From JAEUTH01 sp039931675 (GTDB lineage Bacteria > Bacteroidota > Bacteroidia > AKYH767-A > OLB10), in the NCBI GenBank assembly GCA_039931675.1, contig JBDTRM010000173.1, positions 1 to 64,000 on the forward strand: a stretch of DNA of 64,000 bases, written 5' to 3'. A model generated the notes under the pieces. That model did not search any database. It was given only the letters and a program-made list of their open reading frames with translations, and was not told the origin of the DNA. How positions within the stretch are numbered: the first letter of the stretch is position 1; each line of letters starts with the position of its first letter. Shown one piece after another: positions 1-8,203 of this stretch. The position numbers were made by a program, and so were the translations under genes.

Positions 1-431
1 GTCAAATAAGGGCTGTAGCCGAGCAGGGTCACCAAGTTTAGTGAAGTCAGGTGATAGTTTTCATCGTAAGACGAATTCATAAACCGGAAAGCATAACCTG
101 CTCCTATACTTTCTCTGAAATTTTTATTTTTAAAAATAGTATAGTATGCATTAATATCAAACCCCGTAAAAAAAGTCGGGTTGTTTTTGGAATCATATCC
201 GTATTTGGTTTTTGCAAAGTACAAATTGGTTCCGGCACTTATTCTTGATGTAAAGTGGTATTGAAATTCATTAAAGGCAATGAATCCATTTTCTTCCCCA
301 CCCCAGTTAACATAACCTCCTCCGAAGTTGAGCGAAAATTTTGATTCTTTATTTGCAGTTGCAGTTGAATCGCTCTGTGCTGTTGCTGCCACAGTTGTAA
401 TAATCAATAGAAGCGTGATTAAATTTTTCAT
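1..431 (-). CDS. Outer-membrane beta-barrel-like protein, 3' end cut by window edge
   Basis: The reading frame opens at an ATG (429-431) and runs without a stop to base 1, giving about 143 residues, so the C-terminus lies outside the window. The N-terminus is a typical signal peptide: MKNL, a hydrophobic stretch, then cleavage near ATAQ-S. After it come alternating aromatic and polar strands such as FSLNFGGGYVNWGG and FNEFQYHFTSRISAG, which look like a small outer-membrane beta-barrel. No enzyme motif is seen. The specific family cannot be named from this fragment. The barrel assignment is inferred from the strand pattern, while the signal peptide and open frame are directly visible. The next gene upstream on the same strand is about 90 bp away. 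Confidence 0.6.
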   Translation of the reverse strand, partial: MKNLITLLLIITTVAATAQSDSTATANKESKFSLNFGGGYVNWGGEENGFIAFNEFQYHFTSRISAGTNLYFAKTKYGYDSKNNPTFFTGFDINAYYTIFKNKNFRESIGAGYAFRFMNSSYDENYHLTSLNLVTLLGYSPYL

Positions 432-522
432 ATTGTTATAGAATTCAGGAGTTAATATTCTTTAAACAGTTAACTAAATAATTGAAAACATATTGCCCTG
501 CATCAAATAATTCTACTCCATT

Positions 523-1086
523 TCAATTGCGTATAATTTTAAACTCACCATTAACTTTCAGTTTGATAATTTTTGAAGGCTTTGATTTCTTCATTTCATT
601 TTGTCGCCAGGTAACCACATAATCAACAGCATTTTTTATTTCATCAGTTATCTGCGAAAAATTTTCCGGCCAACGTTCTCCGCTTATGTTTGCCGATGTT
701 GAAACTATTGGTTTACCAAATTTGTAAATTAATTTCTTGCAGAATTCATCTTTGCAAATGCGTATGCCCACACTACCATCTTCCGCAAAAACATTAGGTG
801 CCATTGAACCAGCATCATCATAAATTATAGTAAGAGGATCTTCGGCTAATTCAATTAAATCCCATGCAATTGCAGGCACTTCGCGCACATATTTATTCAA
901 TTGGTTTTCGTGATCAACTAAAATGATAAGACTTTTTGAATCGGTTCGTTTTTTGATTTCGAAAATCCGTTGCACCGCTTTTTCATTTTTTGCATCGCAA
1001 CCTATTCCCCAAACAGTATCTGTAGGATAAAGTATTACTCCACCCTTGCGTAATACTTCTAAACATTTTTGAATATCGTTTTCCAT
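523..1086 (-). CDS. tsaC: Threonylcarbamoyl-AMP synthase (Sua5/YciO/YrdC family)
   Basis: This 187-aa protein is the short, single-domain form of the YrdC-like family, which makes threonylcarbamoyl-AMP from threonine, bicarbonate and ATP for the tRNA modification t6A. The family signature is clear: GGVILYPTDTVWG at about residues 15-27, the KKRTDSKSL basic nucleotide-binding loop near 45-53, and STSANISGE near 129-137. No C-terminal Sua5 extension is present, so it resembles TsaC/YrdC rather than full-length Sua5. It is cytosolic. A related YciO-type role cannot be excluded, because these paralogues share the same motifs. It lies downstream of a glycosyltransferase on the same strand, separated by a dispersed inverted repeat, so co-transcription is uncertain. 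Confidence 0.85.
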   Translation of the reverse strand: MENDIQKCLEVLRKGGVILYPTDTVWGIGCDAKNEKAVQRIFEIKKRTDSKSLIILVDHENQLNKYVREVPAIAWDLIELAEDPLTIIYDDAGSMAPNVFAEDGSVGIRICKDEFCKKLIYKFGKPIVSTSANISGERWPENFSQITDEIKNAVDYVVTWRQNEMKKSKPSKIIKLKVNGEFKIIRN

Positions 1087-1130
1087 AAATCAGTTTTTAA
1101 TTATTCGTCATTGGTTATTATTTATTGAGG

Positions 1131-1207
1131 CCGTCATTGCGAGGCACGAAGCAATCTGTCAATATTTAGTAGCATCCCGGAGATTGCTTCGTTCCTCGCA
1201 ATGACGG
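1131..1207. repeat. Dispersed inverted repeat family A, full copy 1
   Basis: Left arm CGTCATTGCGAGG(C)ACGAAGCAATC (1131-1157) pairs with a right arm (1181-1207), about 26 of 27 bases, around a 23-base loop. The loop contains AGTAGCATCCCGGAGA, which recurs in opposite orientation in the copy at 8102-8178. Other copies lie at 3268-3293, 36121-36204 and 36289-36340. Confidence 0.85.
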
Positions 1208-1220
1208 ACACATCTGTGAA

Positions 1221-1241
1221 CTTCAAACTTCAAACTTCAAA
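1221..1241. repeat. Three tandem 7-bp units (CTTCAAA)
   Basis: CTTCAAA occurs three times in tandem. Read on the minus strand this is TTTGAAG x3, and it supplies the last residues (KFEV) and the stop codon of the glycosyltransferase gene. Confidence 0.8.
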
Positions 1242-2215
1242 CCCGAAACGTCAATTTCAAGTGCACATTTAAAATGTCGTTTGGGGCAAGCCTTGTAACC
1301 ATGCAAACCGCAGGGGCGGCAAGATAGTTTTTCCTTTATTTCCAAAATTATTGCATCATCAGCCAATGGCCCAAAACCAAATGCAGGAACAGTGGAACAA
1401 TATATTGCAGTAGTTTTTGCATTCATTGCAGAACAAATATGCAACGGTGCTGAATCGTTTACATAATTCATCACAGCATTTTTTATCAGTGCTGCCGATT
1501 GCAAAAAACTTAATTGCCCGGCAAGATTCTGAATGTTGATGTAAGATGATTTTGAAATAATTTCATCACACATTATTTTGTCTGATGGTGCACCTATAAG
1601 GTAAATTTTTATTGCGGACGATTTTAACTGTTCAATCAATTCCACCCATTTGCGAACAGGAAATTGTTTTGTAAACCATACTGATGCAGGTGCAATGCAA
1701 ATATATTTTTCTGAAGTACCAGTTATCTGTTTTACTTTTTCAAAATCATTTTGAGATGGATACAACTTTGGCTTTGCCGCTTTATCATCAGTAATTGAAG
1801 TAATTAATTGTTGATTGCGATCAACCTCGTGAAAGCCATGACCGATTCCATGCGTGAACTTTTTGCTGTAGAAAAATGAAAGCGGATTTTTATCAAAACC
1901 TATTTTGTTTTTAGCGCCACTTAAAATCGTTATATATCCTGAAGTTGCAAAACGATGAAGGTTGATTACATAGTCATACTTGTTTTTTCTAACCTGTTTT
2001 GAAATCTCAATAAGATTCGAAAATTTATTTTTCTTCTTGTCCCAAACAATAACATTATTCAGATGAGGATTATTTTCAAGCAATGATTCATTCCCCTTTC
2101 GCAATAAAAAATCAATATGCGCAGATGGAAAATATTGATTCAGCTTTTCAACCACTGCAGTAGCTAAAATAACATCGCCAATAAAAGCGGGTTGTATTAT
2201 TAGAATTCTATTCAT
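1223..2215 (-). CDS. Glycosyltransferase family 9 (heptosyltransferase-like)
   Basis: This 330-aa protein matches the ADP-heptose:LPS heptosyltransferase (GT9, WaaC/WaaF) fold. The N-terminal Rossmann segment RILIIQPAFIGDVILATAV, with the GD pair near residues 13-14, is diagnostic. The C-terminal nucleotide-sugar half shows IAPASVWFTKQFPVRKW and the late NDSAPLHICSAMN motif, where family members bind the donor. A Cys-rich tail (SCRPCGLHGYKACPKRHFKCALEI) is also typical of this Bacteroidota group. The likely role is adding a sugar to lipopolysaccharide core on the cytosolic side of the inner membrane; the exact sugar is unknown. The last four residues come from a heptamer tandem repeat, suggesting the natural stop was moved. 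It is followed downstream by the tsaC-like gene. Confidence 0.8.
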   Translation of the reverse strand: MNRILIIQPAFIGDVILATAVVEKLNQYFPSAHIDFLLRKGNESLLENNPHLNNVIVWDKKKNKFSNLIEISKQVRKNKYDYVINLHRFATSGYITILSGAKNKIGFDKNPLSFFYSKKFTHGIGHGFHEVDRNQQLITSITDDKAAKPKLYPSQNDFEKVKQITGTSEKYICIAPASVWFTKQFPVRKWVELIEQLKSSAIKIYLIGAPSDKIMCDEIISKSSYINIQNLAGQLSFLQSAALIKNAVMNYVNDSAPLHICSAMNAKTTAIYCSTVPAFGFGPLADDAIILEIKEKLSCRPCGLHGYKACPKRHFKCALEIDVSGLKFEV

Positions 2216-2230
2216 ATTCTCAGGATGCTG

Positions 2231-2316
2231 TCATCCTGAACGAAGTGAAGGAACTTTCTCCATCAGTAGTAATTACTTCATTTGAAGAAAGATGTTTCGC
2301 TTTGCTCAACAGGACA
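2231..2316. repeat. Dispersed inverted repeat family D (TCATCCTGA type)
   Basis: TCATCCTGAACGAAGTGAAG (from 2231) and its imperfect reverse complement (2286-2316, TTTCGCTTTGCTCAACAGGA) form an imperfect hairpin of about 30-base arms, with roughly two thirds of bases matching. It fills most of the dapD-glycosyltransferase gap. Confidence 0.6.
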
Positions 2317-2345
2317 GTCTCAGGTTTTAATTCAACCGGGGGTTA

Positions 2346-3152
2346 TCATACACTTACATTATAATCTCTCAATGCATCATTCAAACTTGTTTTCGTGTCT
2401 GTACTTTCTTTTCGCTGCCCGATAATTAATGCACATGGAACCTGGAACTCACCTGCATTAAATTTCTTAGTATAAGAACCAGGTATTACAACCGATTGCG
2501 AAGGCACAATTCCTTTCATCTCTTTTGGTTCACTGCCCGTTACATCAATAATTTTTGTTGACATAGTTAACACCACGTTTGCACCAAGCACTGCTTCTTT
2601 TTCAACGCGAACACCTTCAACCACAATGCATCGCGAACCAATAAAACAATTGTCTTCAATAATTACAGGTGCAGCCTGAACAGGTTCCAACACACCACCT
2701 ATACCTACTCCACCACTGAGATGTACGTTCTTTCCTATCTGCGCACATGAGCCTACTGTTGCCCAAGTATCTACCATCGTACCTGAATCTACATAGGCAC
2801 CAATGTTTACATACGAAGGCATTAATATCACACCTTTTGAAATATATGCGCCATAACGCGCCACTGCATGTGGCACAACACGAATTCCCAATTCAGCGTA
2901 ATTCTTTTTCAACTCCATTTTATCATGAAACTCCATTGGTCCGGCATGCATGGTTTTCATTTCACATATTTGAAAATACATGATCACAGCTTGTTTAATC
3001 CAGTCATTTACTTTCCATCCACTTTCAGTTGGTTCTGCTACACGTAGGCTTCCTTTATCTAATTGTTCTATTACAGTTCTTATAGCATCGCTATAATTTG
3101 ATTGCTTTAATAAAGTGCGATCATCCCACGCTTTTAGAATTAGTTCTTTCAT
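2346..3152 (-). CDS. dapD: 2,3,4,5-tetrahydropyridine-2,6-dicarboxylate N-succinyltransferase
   Basis: The 268-aa protein has the usual DapD length and layout: an alpha-helical N-terminal domain (about 1-95), then a left-handed beta-helix of hexapeptide repeats (VILMPSYVNIGAYVDSGTMVDTWATVGSCAQIGKNV split over about 107-147), and a C-terminal strand region with GSYTKKF. MVDTWATVGSCAQIG is the family signature. DapD transfers succinyl from succinyl-CoA to tetrahydrodipicolinate in the succinylase branch of lysine and diaminopimelate synthesis, acting as a cytosolic trimer. No other dap gene is nearby, so it appears to be transcribed alone. The start ATG at 3150-3152 gives the standard N-terminus and no upstream extension is suggested. 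Identification is firm. Confidence 0.95.
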   Translation of the reverse strand: MKELILKAWDDRTLLKQSNYSDAIRTVIEQLDKGSLRVAEPTESGWKVNDWIKQAVIMYFQICEMKTMHAGPMEFHDKMELKKNYAELGIRVVPHAVARYGAYISKGVILMPSYVNIGAYVDSGTMVDTWATVGSCAQIGKNVHLSGGVGIGGVLEPVQAAPVIIEDNCFIGSRCIVVEGVRVEKEAVLGANVVLTMSTKIIDVTGSEPKEMKGIVPSQSVVIPGSYTKKFNAGEFQVPCALIIGQRKESTDTKTSLNDALRDYNVSV

Positions 3153-3267
3153 TTCTTGATTTTAATTATTGAAGTGTGCAAAGTAAATGTTTTGAAATTC
3201 GGAATGATAATGTTCGGAAAAACAAAAAATAGTTTAGGAGTTCCTTGCAATAGTGTAAACCATGAAC

Positions 3268-3293
3268 AGATTGCTTCGTTCCTCGCAATGACG
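3268..3293. repeat. Repeat family A, single arm
   Basis: AGATTGCTTCGTTCCTCGCA followed by ATGACG is one arm of family A without its partner. It is followed directly by a C-rich, short-period tract (3296-3342, CCCC every 7-10 bases). Confidence 0.75.
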
Positions 3294-3354
3294 AATACCC
3301 CATTTACTTAATTACCTAATCCCCAAATCCCCAATGCCCCCGTTAAACTATGTT

Positions 3355-3378
3355 AATTATGTAAGCACTTACATAATT
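3355..3378. promoter_or_regulatory. Palindromic operator upstream of MarR-GNAT gene
   Basis: AATTATGTAAG and CTTACATAATT are perfect 11-base arms around CA. The site ends 37 bases before the MarR-GNAT start and sits where a promoter would be expected. MarR-family dimers bind palindromes of this size, so autoregulation is the likely meaning; no binding data are available here. Confidence 0.65.
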
Positions 3379-3415
3379 TAGGTTTTATATTTACTGCTGA
3401 TTTAAAAATACATTT

Positions 3416-4387
3416 ATGACTTCCACTGCTAATAATAATGACTTACTTAAAAAGCTTGGCACACTTGCTTTTGCAACACGATTAAAAAGACTCAGCGATT
3501 TATTAATGAATGACGTTGCAAAACTATATAAGGAACATCATGTAAATTTTGAACCACGCTGGTTTGCGCTTTTATATCTTCTGCACGAAGAAGACGAGGT
3601 GACTATAGGAAAAGCTGCTCAATCATTGGGGTTTTCACATCCTGCTATTATCCAGTTGGTGGAGCAGATGCAACAAAACAAATTAATTAAAACAGTTCAA
3701 AGTTCGGAGGATGCACGCAGAAGAATTATTTCGCTTGCTGATAAAGGCCGCAAAACATTTGTATCAATTCAGCCATTGCTTAATGCTATACAAAAAGCCA
3801 CTGAAGAATTATTGAATAACAGCGATGCATCCTTTTTAAAACGACTTGGTAAATTAGAACAAGCTTATCATGAAAAAAATATTTATGAACGGGTAAAGTC
3901 TCTAACTGCAAAATCGCATAACGGTGTGCAAATTTTGACTTATGATAAACAGTATGCAAAAGATTTCAAACGCCTGAATCTTGAGTGGATCAAAAAATAT
4001 TTCAAAGTAGAAACTACTGATCTTTTAATACTTGATAATGTAGAGAAAGAAATTCTTAATAAGGATGGTGAAATATTTTTTGCAAAATATGATTCTAAAA
4101 TTGTTGGAACTGTGGCAATGATTAAACATGATACGACCTGCTATGAGCTTGCAAAAATGGGTGTTACAGAAAAATACCGCGGACTTAAAATAAGTCATCA
4201 TTTAATTGAAGCAGCAATAAATTTTGCAAAAGAAAAAAAAGCCGGTTCAATAATACTTGATACAAACAGCAGTCTTGTTCCTGCAATTACACTTTACAAA
4301 AAACACGGCTTTAAGGATTATAAGAAAAAAGAAAAAGAGGTTTATGAACGGTCTGATGTGCATCTTAAATTAAAAATTAAAACATAA
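3416..4387 (+). CDS. MarR-family regulator fused to a GNAT acetyltransferase
   Basis: This 323-aa protein has two parts. Residues about 1-155 form a MarR winged helix: a dimerisation helix, then LLHEEDEVTIGKAAQSLG, the recognition helix SHPAIIQLVEQM and a wing with SSEDARRRIISL. Residues about 165-320 form a GNAT acetyltransferase with the acetyl-CoA motif KMGVTEKYRGLKISHHLIEA and the C-terminal GFKDYKKKE. MarR-GNAT fusions of this length are known, but their substrates mostly are not. The gene is divergent from dapD. A perfect palindrome with 11-base arms (3355-3378) just upstream is a likely self-operator. The fusion is directly visible in a single uninterrupted frame; the ligand and the acetylated target cannot be told from the sequence. 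Confidence 0.85.
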   Translation: MTSTANNNDLLKKLGTLAFATRLKRLSDLLMNDVAKLYKEHHVNFEPRWFALLYLLHEEDEVTIGKAAQSLGFSHPAIIQLVEQMQQNKLIKTVQSSEDARRRIISLADKGRKTFVSIQPLLNAIQKATEELLNNSDASFLKRLGKLEQAYHEKNIYERVKSLTAKSHNGVQILTYDKQYAKDFKRLNLEWIKKYFKVETTDLLILDNVEKEILNKDGEIFFAKYDSKIVGTVAMIKHDTTCYELAKMGVTEKYRGLKISHHLIEAAINFAKEKKAGSIILDTNSSLVPAITLYKKHGFKDYKKKEKEVYERSDVHLKLKIKT

Positions 4388-4492
4388 AACACTTGAATAG
4401 AATGTAGCGCTGCAATTGTGTTAAAGCACTTTAAAACAATTTCAACACAATAATTTTAATTGCTTCTGTTAACATTTGTACAAATTCCTGAA

Positions 4493-6952
4493 ATGAAAAA
4501 TTCCCTAATCCTAATTTTCATGTTGTTGTTGGCAAATGTTGTCTTTGCCGATATAGCTCCTAAAAAGTATTCAACCGTAAAAATAAGCGCACCTCCGAAA
4601 ATTGATGGCAAATTAGATGATGAAGCCTGGAAAAATATCACCCCTATAACTTCATTTGTTGATGCACTTCCTGTTGAAGGCGTTGAACCTTCGCAACTCA
4701 CAGAAATAAAAATTATTTATGATGACCAGGCAATTTATATTTCAGGTATGTTGTTCGATAGCGCTCCCGATAGCGTGTTGCATGAATTCGGCAATCGTGA
4801 TGATGATGATTTGAATGCAGATAAAGTACGCGTGGTTTTTGACACTTATAATACAAGAGCTGATGCTTACGATTTCGGATTATACGCTTCGGGCGTTCAA
4901 ACTGATTTGAAATTCAGCGATGAAACTTTTGATGCAGTGTGGCAAAGTGCAACACAACTAAGTAATAAAGGCTGGAGTTTTGAAATGAAAATTCCATACT
5001 CAGCTATTCGTTTTCCAAATTCCAATGAGCAACTATGGGCTATGCAAATTACACGAAGCATAAGGCGTAACCGTGAATTTATTCAATGGAACCTTACACC
5101 CAAGGCAGATGATAATCCGTTTAAATTCTGGGGAACACTTGAAGGACTAAAAGACATCAAACCTCCATTGCGTTTATCGCTTACACCTTATCTTTCTACT
5201 TATTATGAACGTACACCTGTGACGTTAGACAATGGCAATTTCGAATATTCCAACACTCTTTCTTATCGTGCCGGTGCAGATATTAAGTATGGAATTGATG
5301 AAAAGTTTACACTTGATATGACTTTGCTACCTGATTTCGGACAGGTAAAATCAGATGATAAAGTAAAAAATCTGAGCTACAATGAAATTGTATATGATGA
5401 AAACCGACCGTTTTTTAAAGAAGGCATTGAATTGTTTAATCACTTCGGATTATTTTATTCAAGGCGGATTGCCGCTACACCGTCACTATATTATGATGTA
5501 CCATATTTGTTAGACCCGGGAGAAAAAATAACTGACAATCCTGCGCAAGCAAAGTTACTCAATGCGACAAAGATCAGCGGTCGCACCGATCACGGAACCG
5601 GCATCGGATTTTTAAATGCAGTAACTGATAACACTTATGCAACAGTTGAAAATGAAAGCGGAGCGAAGCGGAAAATTTTAACAGAGCCTTTTACCAACTT
5701 TAATGTTATATCAGTTGACCAGCAATTGAAAAACAACTCCACTATTCATTTCATTAACCTCAATACTATACGCTTAAAAAAATATGATGATGCAAATGTT
5801 ACCGGTGCAGGTTACAGCATTGCCAATAAAAAGAACAGCATCAGGTTTGATGGTGAATTTGCATTGAGTCAGCAATATTCAGCGATTGACACATTGGAAA
5901 ACATTTTCAATACCGAGGTAGGGTACAAATATTTTATGGGAGTTCAAAAAACCGGTGGCATGTTGCAGTATGGTATAAGCACTAACAAGGTTAATGATTC
6001 GTTTGACGGCAGCGATTTGGGCTATCAGTCGTTACCCGGCTATAATAATAACCGTGCATTTTTTGTGTGGCAACTATTAAAACCTTATAAAAAAATACAG
6101 GAGGCAAATGCAAGCATAACTTATGATATCGGAGTGGATGACAAGAGCAATAACCTTACAAGGAATGAGATGAAATTTGAAGCTTTTGTTCTATCACGAC
6201 AGTACAATGCAGCATTTGGTGGTGTTGGATTTACTCCAACTACATGGCATGACTATTATGAAGCACGTGTGCCGGGAAGGTATTATGAGGCTTTAAGGTA
6301 CTATTATTTCTATTTAGGTTTCAGTACAGACTATCGCAAAAAACTTGCTGTGGATATGACTAACGTACTCCCAAATTTTGTTGATGAATACACCTGGTTT
6401 GGATGGAACAATGAAACTACAGTACGTTATCGTTTTAATGATAAGTTCTCGCTCACGTATAAATTTATTTATAACTATGATCCTTTTAATATCGGTGTAG
6501 TTGACAATAGTGATGAGCAAAATATTATTTTCGGAGGACGCGTTCTCAACACTTATATCAATCAACTCTCAGCACGTTATATTTTCAAAAATGATCTTTC
6601 ACTGAATTTGAATGCAAGGCATTACTGGATTACCGGTGAGTATGTAAAGTATTTCACATTAGAGAATGATGGTTCATTAACCGACAATGATGTTTATAAT
6701 CAGAATAATAATTTCAATTATAATGTGATGAACATTGATGCTGTTTTCTCATGGCAGTTTGCACCCGGAAGCAATATTTCAATTGCTTATAAATTTGCTT
6801 TGGAACACCAGGATGCTCCGGCTATTAATATTCCAGGCTATGGAGAAAACTTTAAACAGGTTTTGAATGAGCCTCAAACAAATTCAATTTCTGTAAGAGC
6901 CTTGTACTACCTTGACTGGAGTTATTTTTCAAAACGCAGTAAGAAATCATAA
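4493..6952 (+). CDS. DUF5916 / CBM9-like outer-membrane protein
   Basis: From the ATG at 4493 the protein is 819 aa and starts with a clean signal peptide (MKNSLILIFMLLLANVVFA-D). An in-frame upstream start at 4460 would only add 11 residues ahead of this signal, so it is rejected. Residues about 20-225 are a carbohydrate-binding module 9-like domain, with KIDGKLDDEAWKNI and IIYDDQAIYISG. The rest matches DUF5916: DIKYGIDEKFTLDMTLLPDFGQV, then VYDENRPFFKEGIELF, followed by beta strands to a C-terminal aromatic strand (RALYYLDWSYF), suggesting a barrel. The function of DUF5916 is not established. It appears to be a single-gene unit between the MarR-GNAT gene and the nucleotidyltransferase. Confidence 0.8.
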   Translation: MKNSLILIFMLLLANVVFADIAPKKYSTVKISAPPKIDGKLDDEAWKNITPITSFVDALPVEGVEPSQLTEIKIIYDDQAIYISGMLFDSAPDSVLHEFGNRDDDDLNADKVRVVFDTYNTRADAYDFGLYASGVQTDLKFSDETFDAVWQSATQLSNKGWSFEMKIPYSAIRFPNSNEQLWAMQITRSIRRNREFIQWNLTPKADDNPFKFWGTLEGLKDIKPPLRLSLTPYLSTYYERTPVTLDNGNFEYSNTLSYRAGADIKYGIDEKFTLDMTLLPDFGQVKSDDKVKNLSYNEIVYDENRPFFKEGIELFNHFGLFYSRRIAATPSLYYDVPYLLDPGEKITDNPAQAKLLNATKISGRTDHGTGIGFLNAVTDNTYATVENESGAKRKILTEPFTNFNVISVDQQLKNNSTIHFINLNTIRLKKYDDANVTGAGYSIANKKNSIRFDGEFALSQQYSAIDTLENIFNTEVGYKYFMGVQKTGGMLQYGISTNKVNDSFDGSDLGYQSLPGYNNNRAFFVWQLLKPYKKIQEANASITYDIGVDDKSNNLTRNEMKFEAFVLSRQYNAAFGGVGFTPTTWHDYYEARVPGRYYEALRYYYFYLGFSTDYRKKLAVDMTNVLPNFVDEYTWFGWNNETTVRYRFNDKFSLTYKFIYNYDPFNIGVVDNSDEQNIIFGGRVLNTYINQLSARYIFKNDLSLNLNARHYWITGEYVKYFTLENDGSLTDNDVYNQNNNFNYNVMNIDAVFSWQFAPGSNISIAYKFALEHQDAPAINIPGYGENFKQVLNEPQTNSISVRALYYLDWSYFSKRSKKS

Positions 6953-7025
6953 TGCTTTTATGAAGCTTAAATTGCCCGGAAGGACCAAATTGAGTCACCT
7001 GAAAAAAGAGTTGCCACAATTATTA

Positions 7026-7033
7026 TAGATTTG
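7026..7033 (+). promoter_or_regulatory. Candidate -7 promoter element (TAGATTTG)
   Basis: TAGATTTG fits the Bacteroidota TAnnTTTG box and lies 29 bases before the TTG start of the nucleotidyltransferase gene. No TTTG -33 box is found at the proper spacing; the nearest TTG (7011) is too close. The call rests on the -7 box alone. Confidence 0.4.
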
Positions 7034-7062
7034 CAAGCCCTATAATTTAAAAGCAATAGATT

Positions 7063-8058
7063 TTGAAAGTTATAATCCCCGTTGCAGGCATTGGCACTAA
7101 GCTGCGCCCGCATACACATACACAACCAAAAGCCTTAGTTCCGGTTGCCGGCAAAGCCATACTATCACACATTGTTGATTACCTTATCACTTCGGGTTTT
7201 AATGAATTTATTTTCATTATCGGTTACTTAGGCGAAAAAATAGAATCACATGTTAAAGAAAAATATCCCAAACTAAAAGCATCTTTCGTTTTGCAGGAAC
7301 CGCGTGAAGGAACGGGACATGCCGTGTGGACTGCCCGCGAAAAAGTAAATGAAGGCGAAGACGTGTTTATTGTTTTTGGTGATACCATTTTTGAATATGA
7401 TCTTAAATCGCTTACAGTGCAGCGTTATTCAAGCCTTGCTGTAAAAAAAGTGGAAGATCCACGCAGTTACGGTGTGGTAGAGTTAGACGAAAATGGGTTT
7501 GTAAAAAACATGCAGGAGAAACCTAAGATTCCAAAATCAAATCTTGCCCTTGCAGGTGTTTATTATATTAAAGATGCCAAGCTGATGATGGATTGCTTAG
7601 ATCAACTGATCAGGGACAAAAAGAAAGTGAATGAAGAATACAATCTCACAAGCGGATTGACGGAAATGAATAAAAGTGGTGCCCATTTTAAAACCTTCCA
7701 GATTGGTAATTGGTTTGATTGCGGAAATCGCAGCAGCTTGTTAGAGACCAATGCAATCTTGCTAAAGCGTACAAAAACTGATCAGCCTAAAAAGCACTAT
7801 CACGAAAACACGATCATCATAGAACCTGTAAGCATTGCTGATAACTGCGATATTGTTGATTCAATCATAGGACCTAATGTATCCATAGGTGAACGAACAA
7901 TTATCCGTAAATCTATTGTGCGCGACAGCATCATTGGCTCCTTCTCGCAAATTGAATCAGCGATATTGCATGAAAGTGTGGTAGGCAGCGATGCTTATTT
8001 AAAAGGCTTGTCGCAAAGTTTAAATATTGGTGATAGCACTGAGATTGATTTTTCGTGA
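7063..8058 (+). CDS. Sugar-phosphate nucleotidyltransferase with beta-helix tail
   Basis: This 331-aa protein begins with the nucleotidyltransferase signature MKVIIPVAGIGTKLRP and PKALVPVAGK. The start codon is TTG, because the signature begins right at this codon and no ATG precedes it in frame. The catalytic domain (about 1-240) contains VFGDTIFEYD, where family members bind metal, and NWFDCGNRSSLLETN. The C-terminal part (about 255-325) has hexapeptide repeats typical of a left-handed beta-helix (SIADNCDIVDSIIG, VSIGERTIIRKSIV). Related enzymes make NDP-glucose or GDP-mannose for surface polysaccharide. AGIGTK departs from the more common AGGxGTR, so the sugar and base cannot be named. It precedes glyA, with a family A repeat in between. 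Confidence 0.8.
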   Translation: MKVIIPVAGIGTKLRPHTHTQPKALVPVAGKAILSHIVDYLITSGFNEFIFIIGYLGEKIESHVKEKYPKLKASFVLQEPREGTGHAVWTAREKVNEGEDVFIVFGDTIFEYDLKSLTVQRYSSLAVKKVEDPRSYGVVELDENGFVKNMQEKPKIPKSNLALAGVYYIKDAKLMMDCLDQLIRDKKKVNEEYNLTSGLTEMNKSGAHFKTFQIGNWFDCGNRSSLLETNAILLKRTKTDQPKKHYHENTIIIEPVSIADNCDIVDSIIGPNVSIGERTIIRKSIVRDSIIGSFSQIESAILHESVVGSDAYLKGLSQSLNIGDSTEIDFS

Positions 8059-8101
8059 TTAGGGAAATATGGGAATAGGGAAATAAGGATAATAGGGTGA
8101 T

Positions 8102-8178
8102 TCGTCATTGCGAGGAACGAAGCAATCTCCCGGATGCTACTACTTATTTACAGCTTGCTTCATTCCTCGCAATGACGA
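8102..8178. repeat. Dispersed inverted repeat family A, full copy 2
   Basis: Arms at 8102-8128 and 8153-8178 with a conserved loop (CGGATGCTACT), inverted relative to the copy at 1131-1207. It is preceded by a G-rich short-period tract (8060-8098). The repeat is open in the glyA frame and can mimic a 32-residue N-terminal extension. Confidence 0.85.
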
Positions 8179-8203
8179 AATAAAGTTCAAACTAAATTTA
8201 TAT

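Noticed and set aside
4460..4492. Upstream start for the DUF5916 gene
   Set aside because: It places 11 residues before an otherwise complete signal peptide starting at 4493.
8108..8203. N-terminal extension of GlyA
   Set aside because: It is encoded by a dispersed inverted repeat and does not match the enzyme family.
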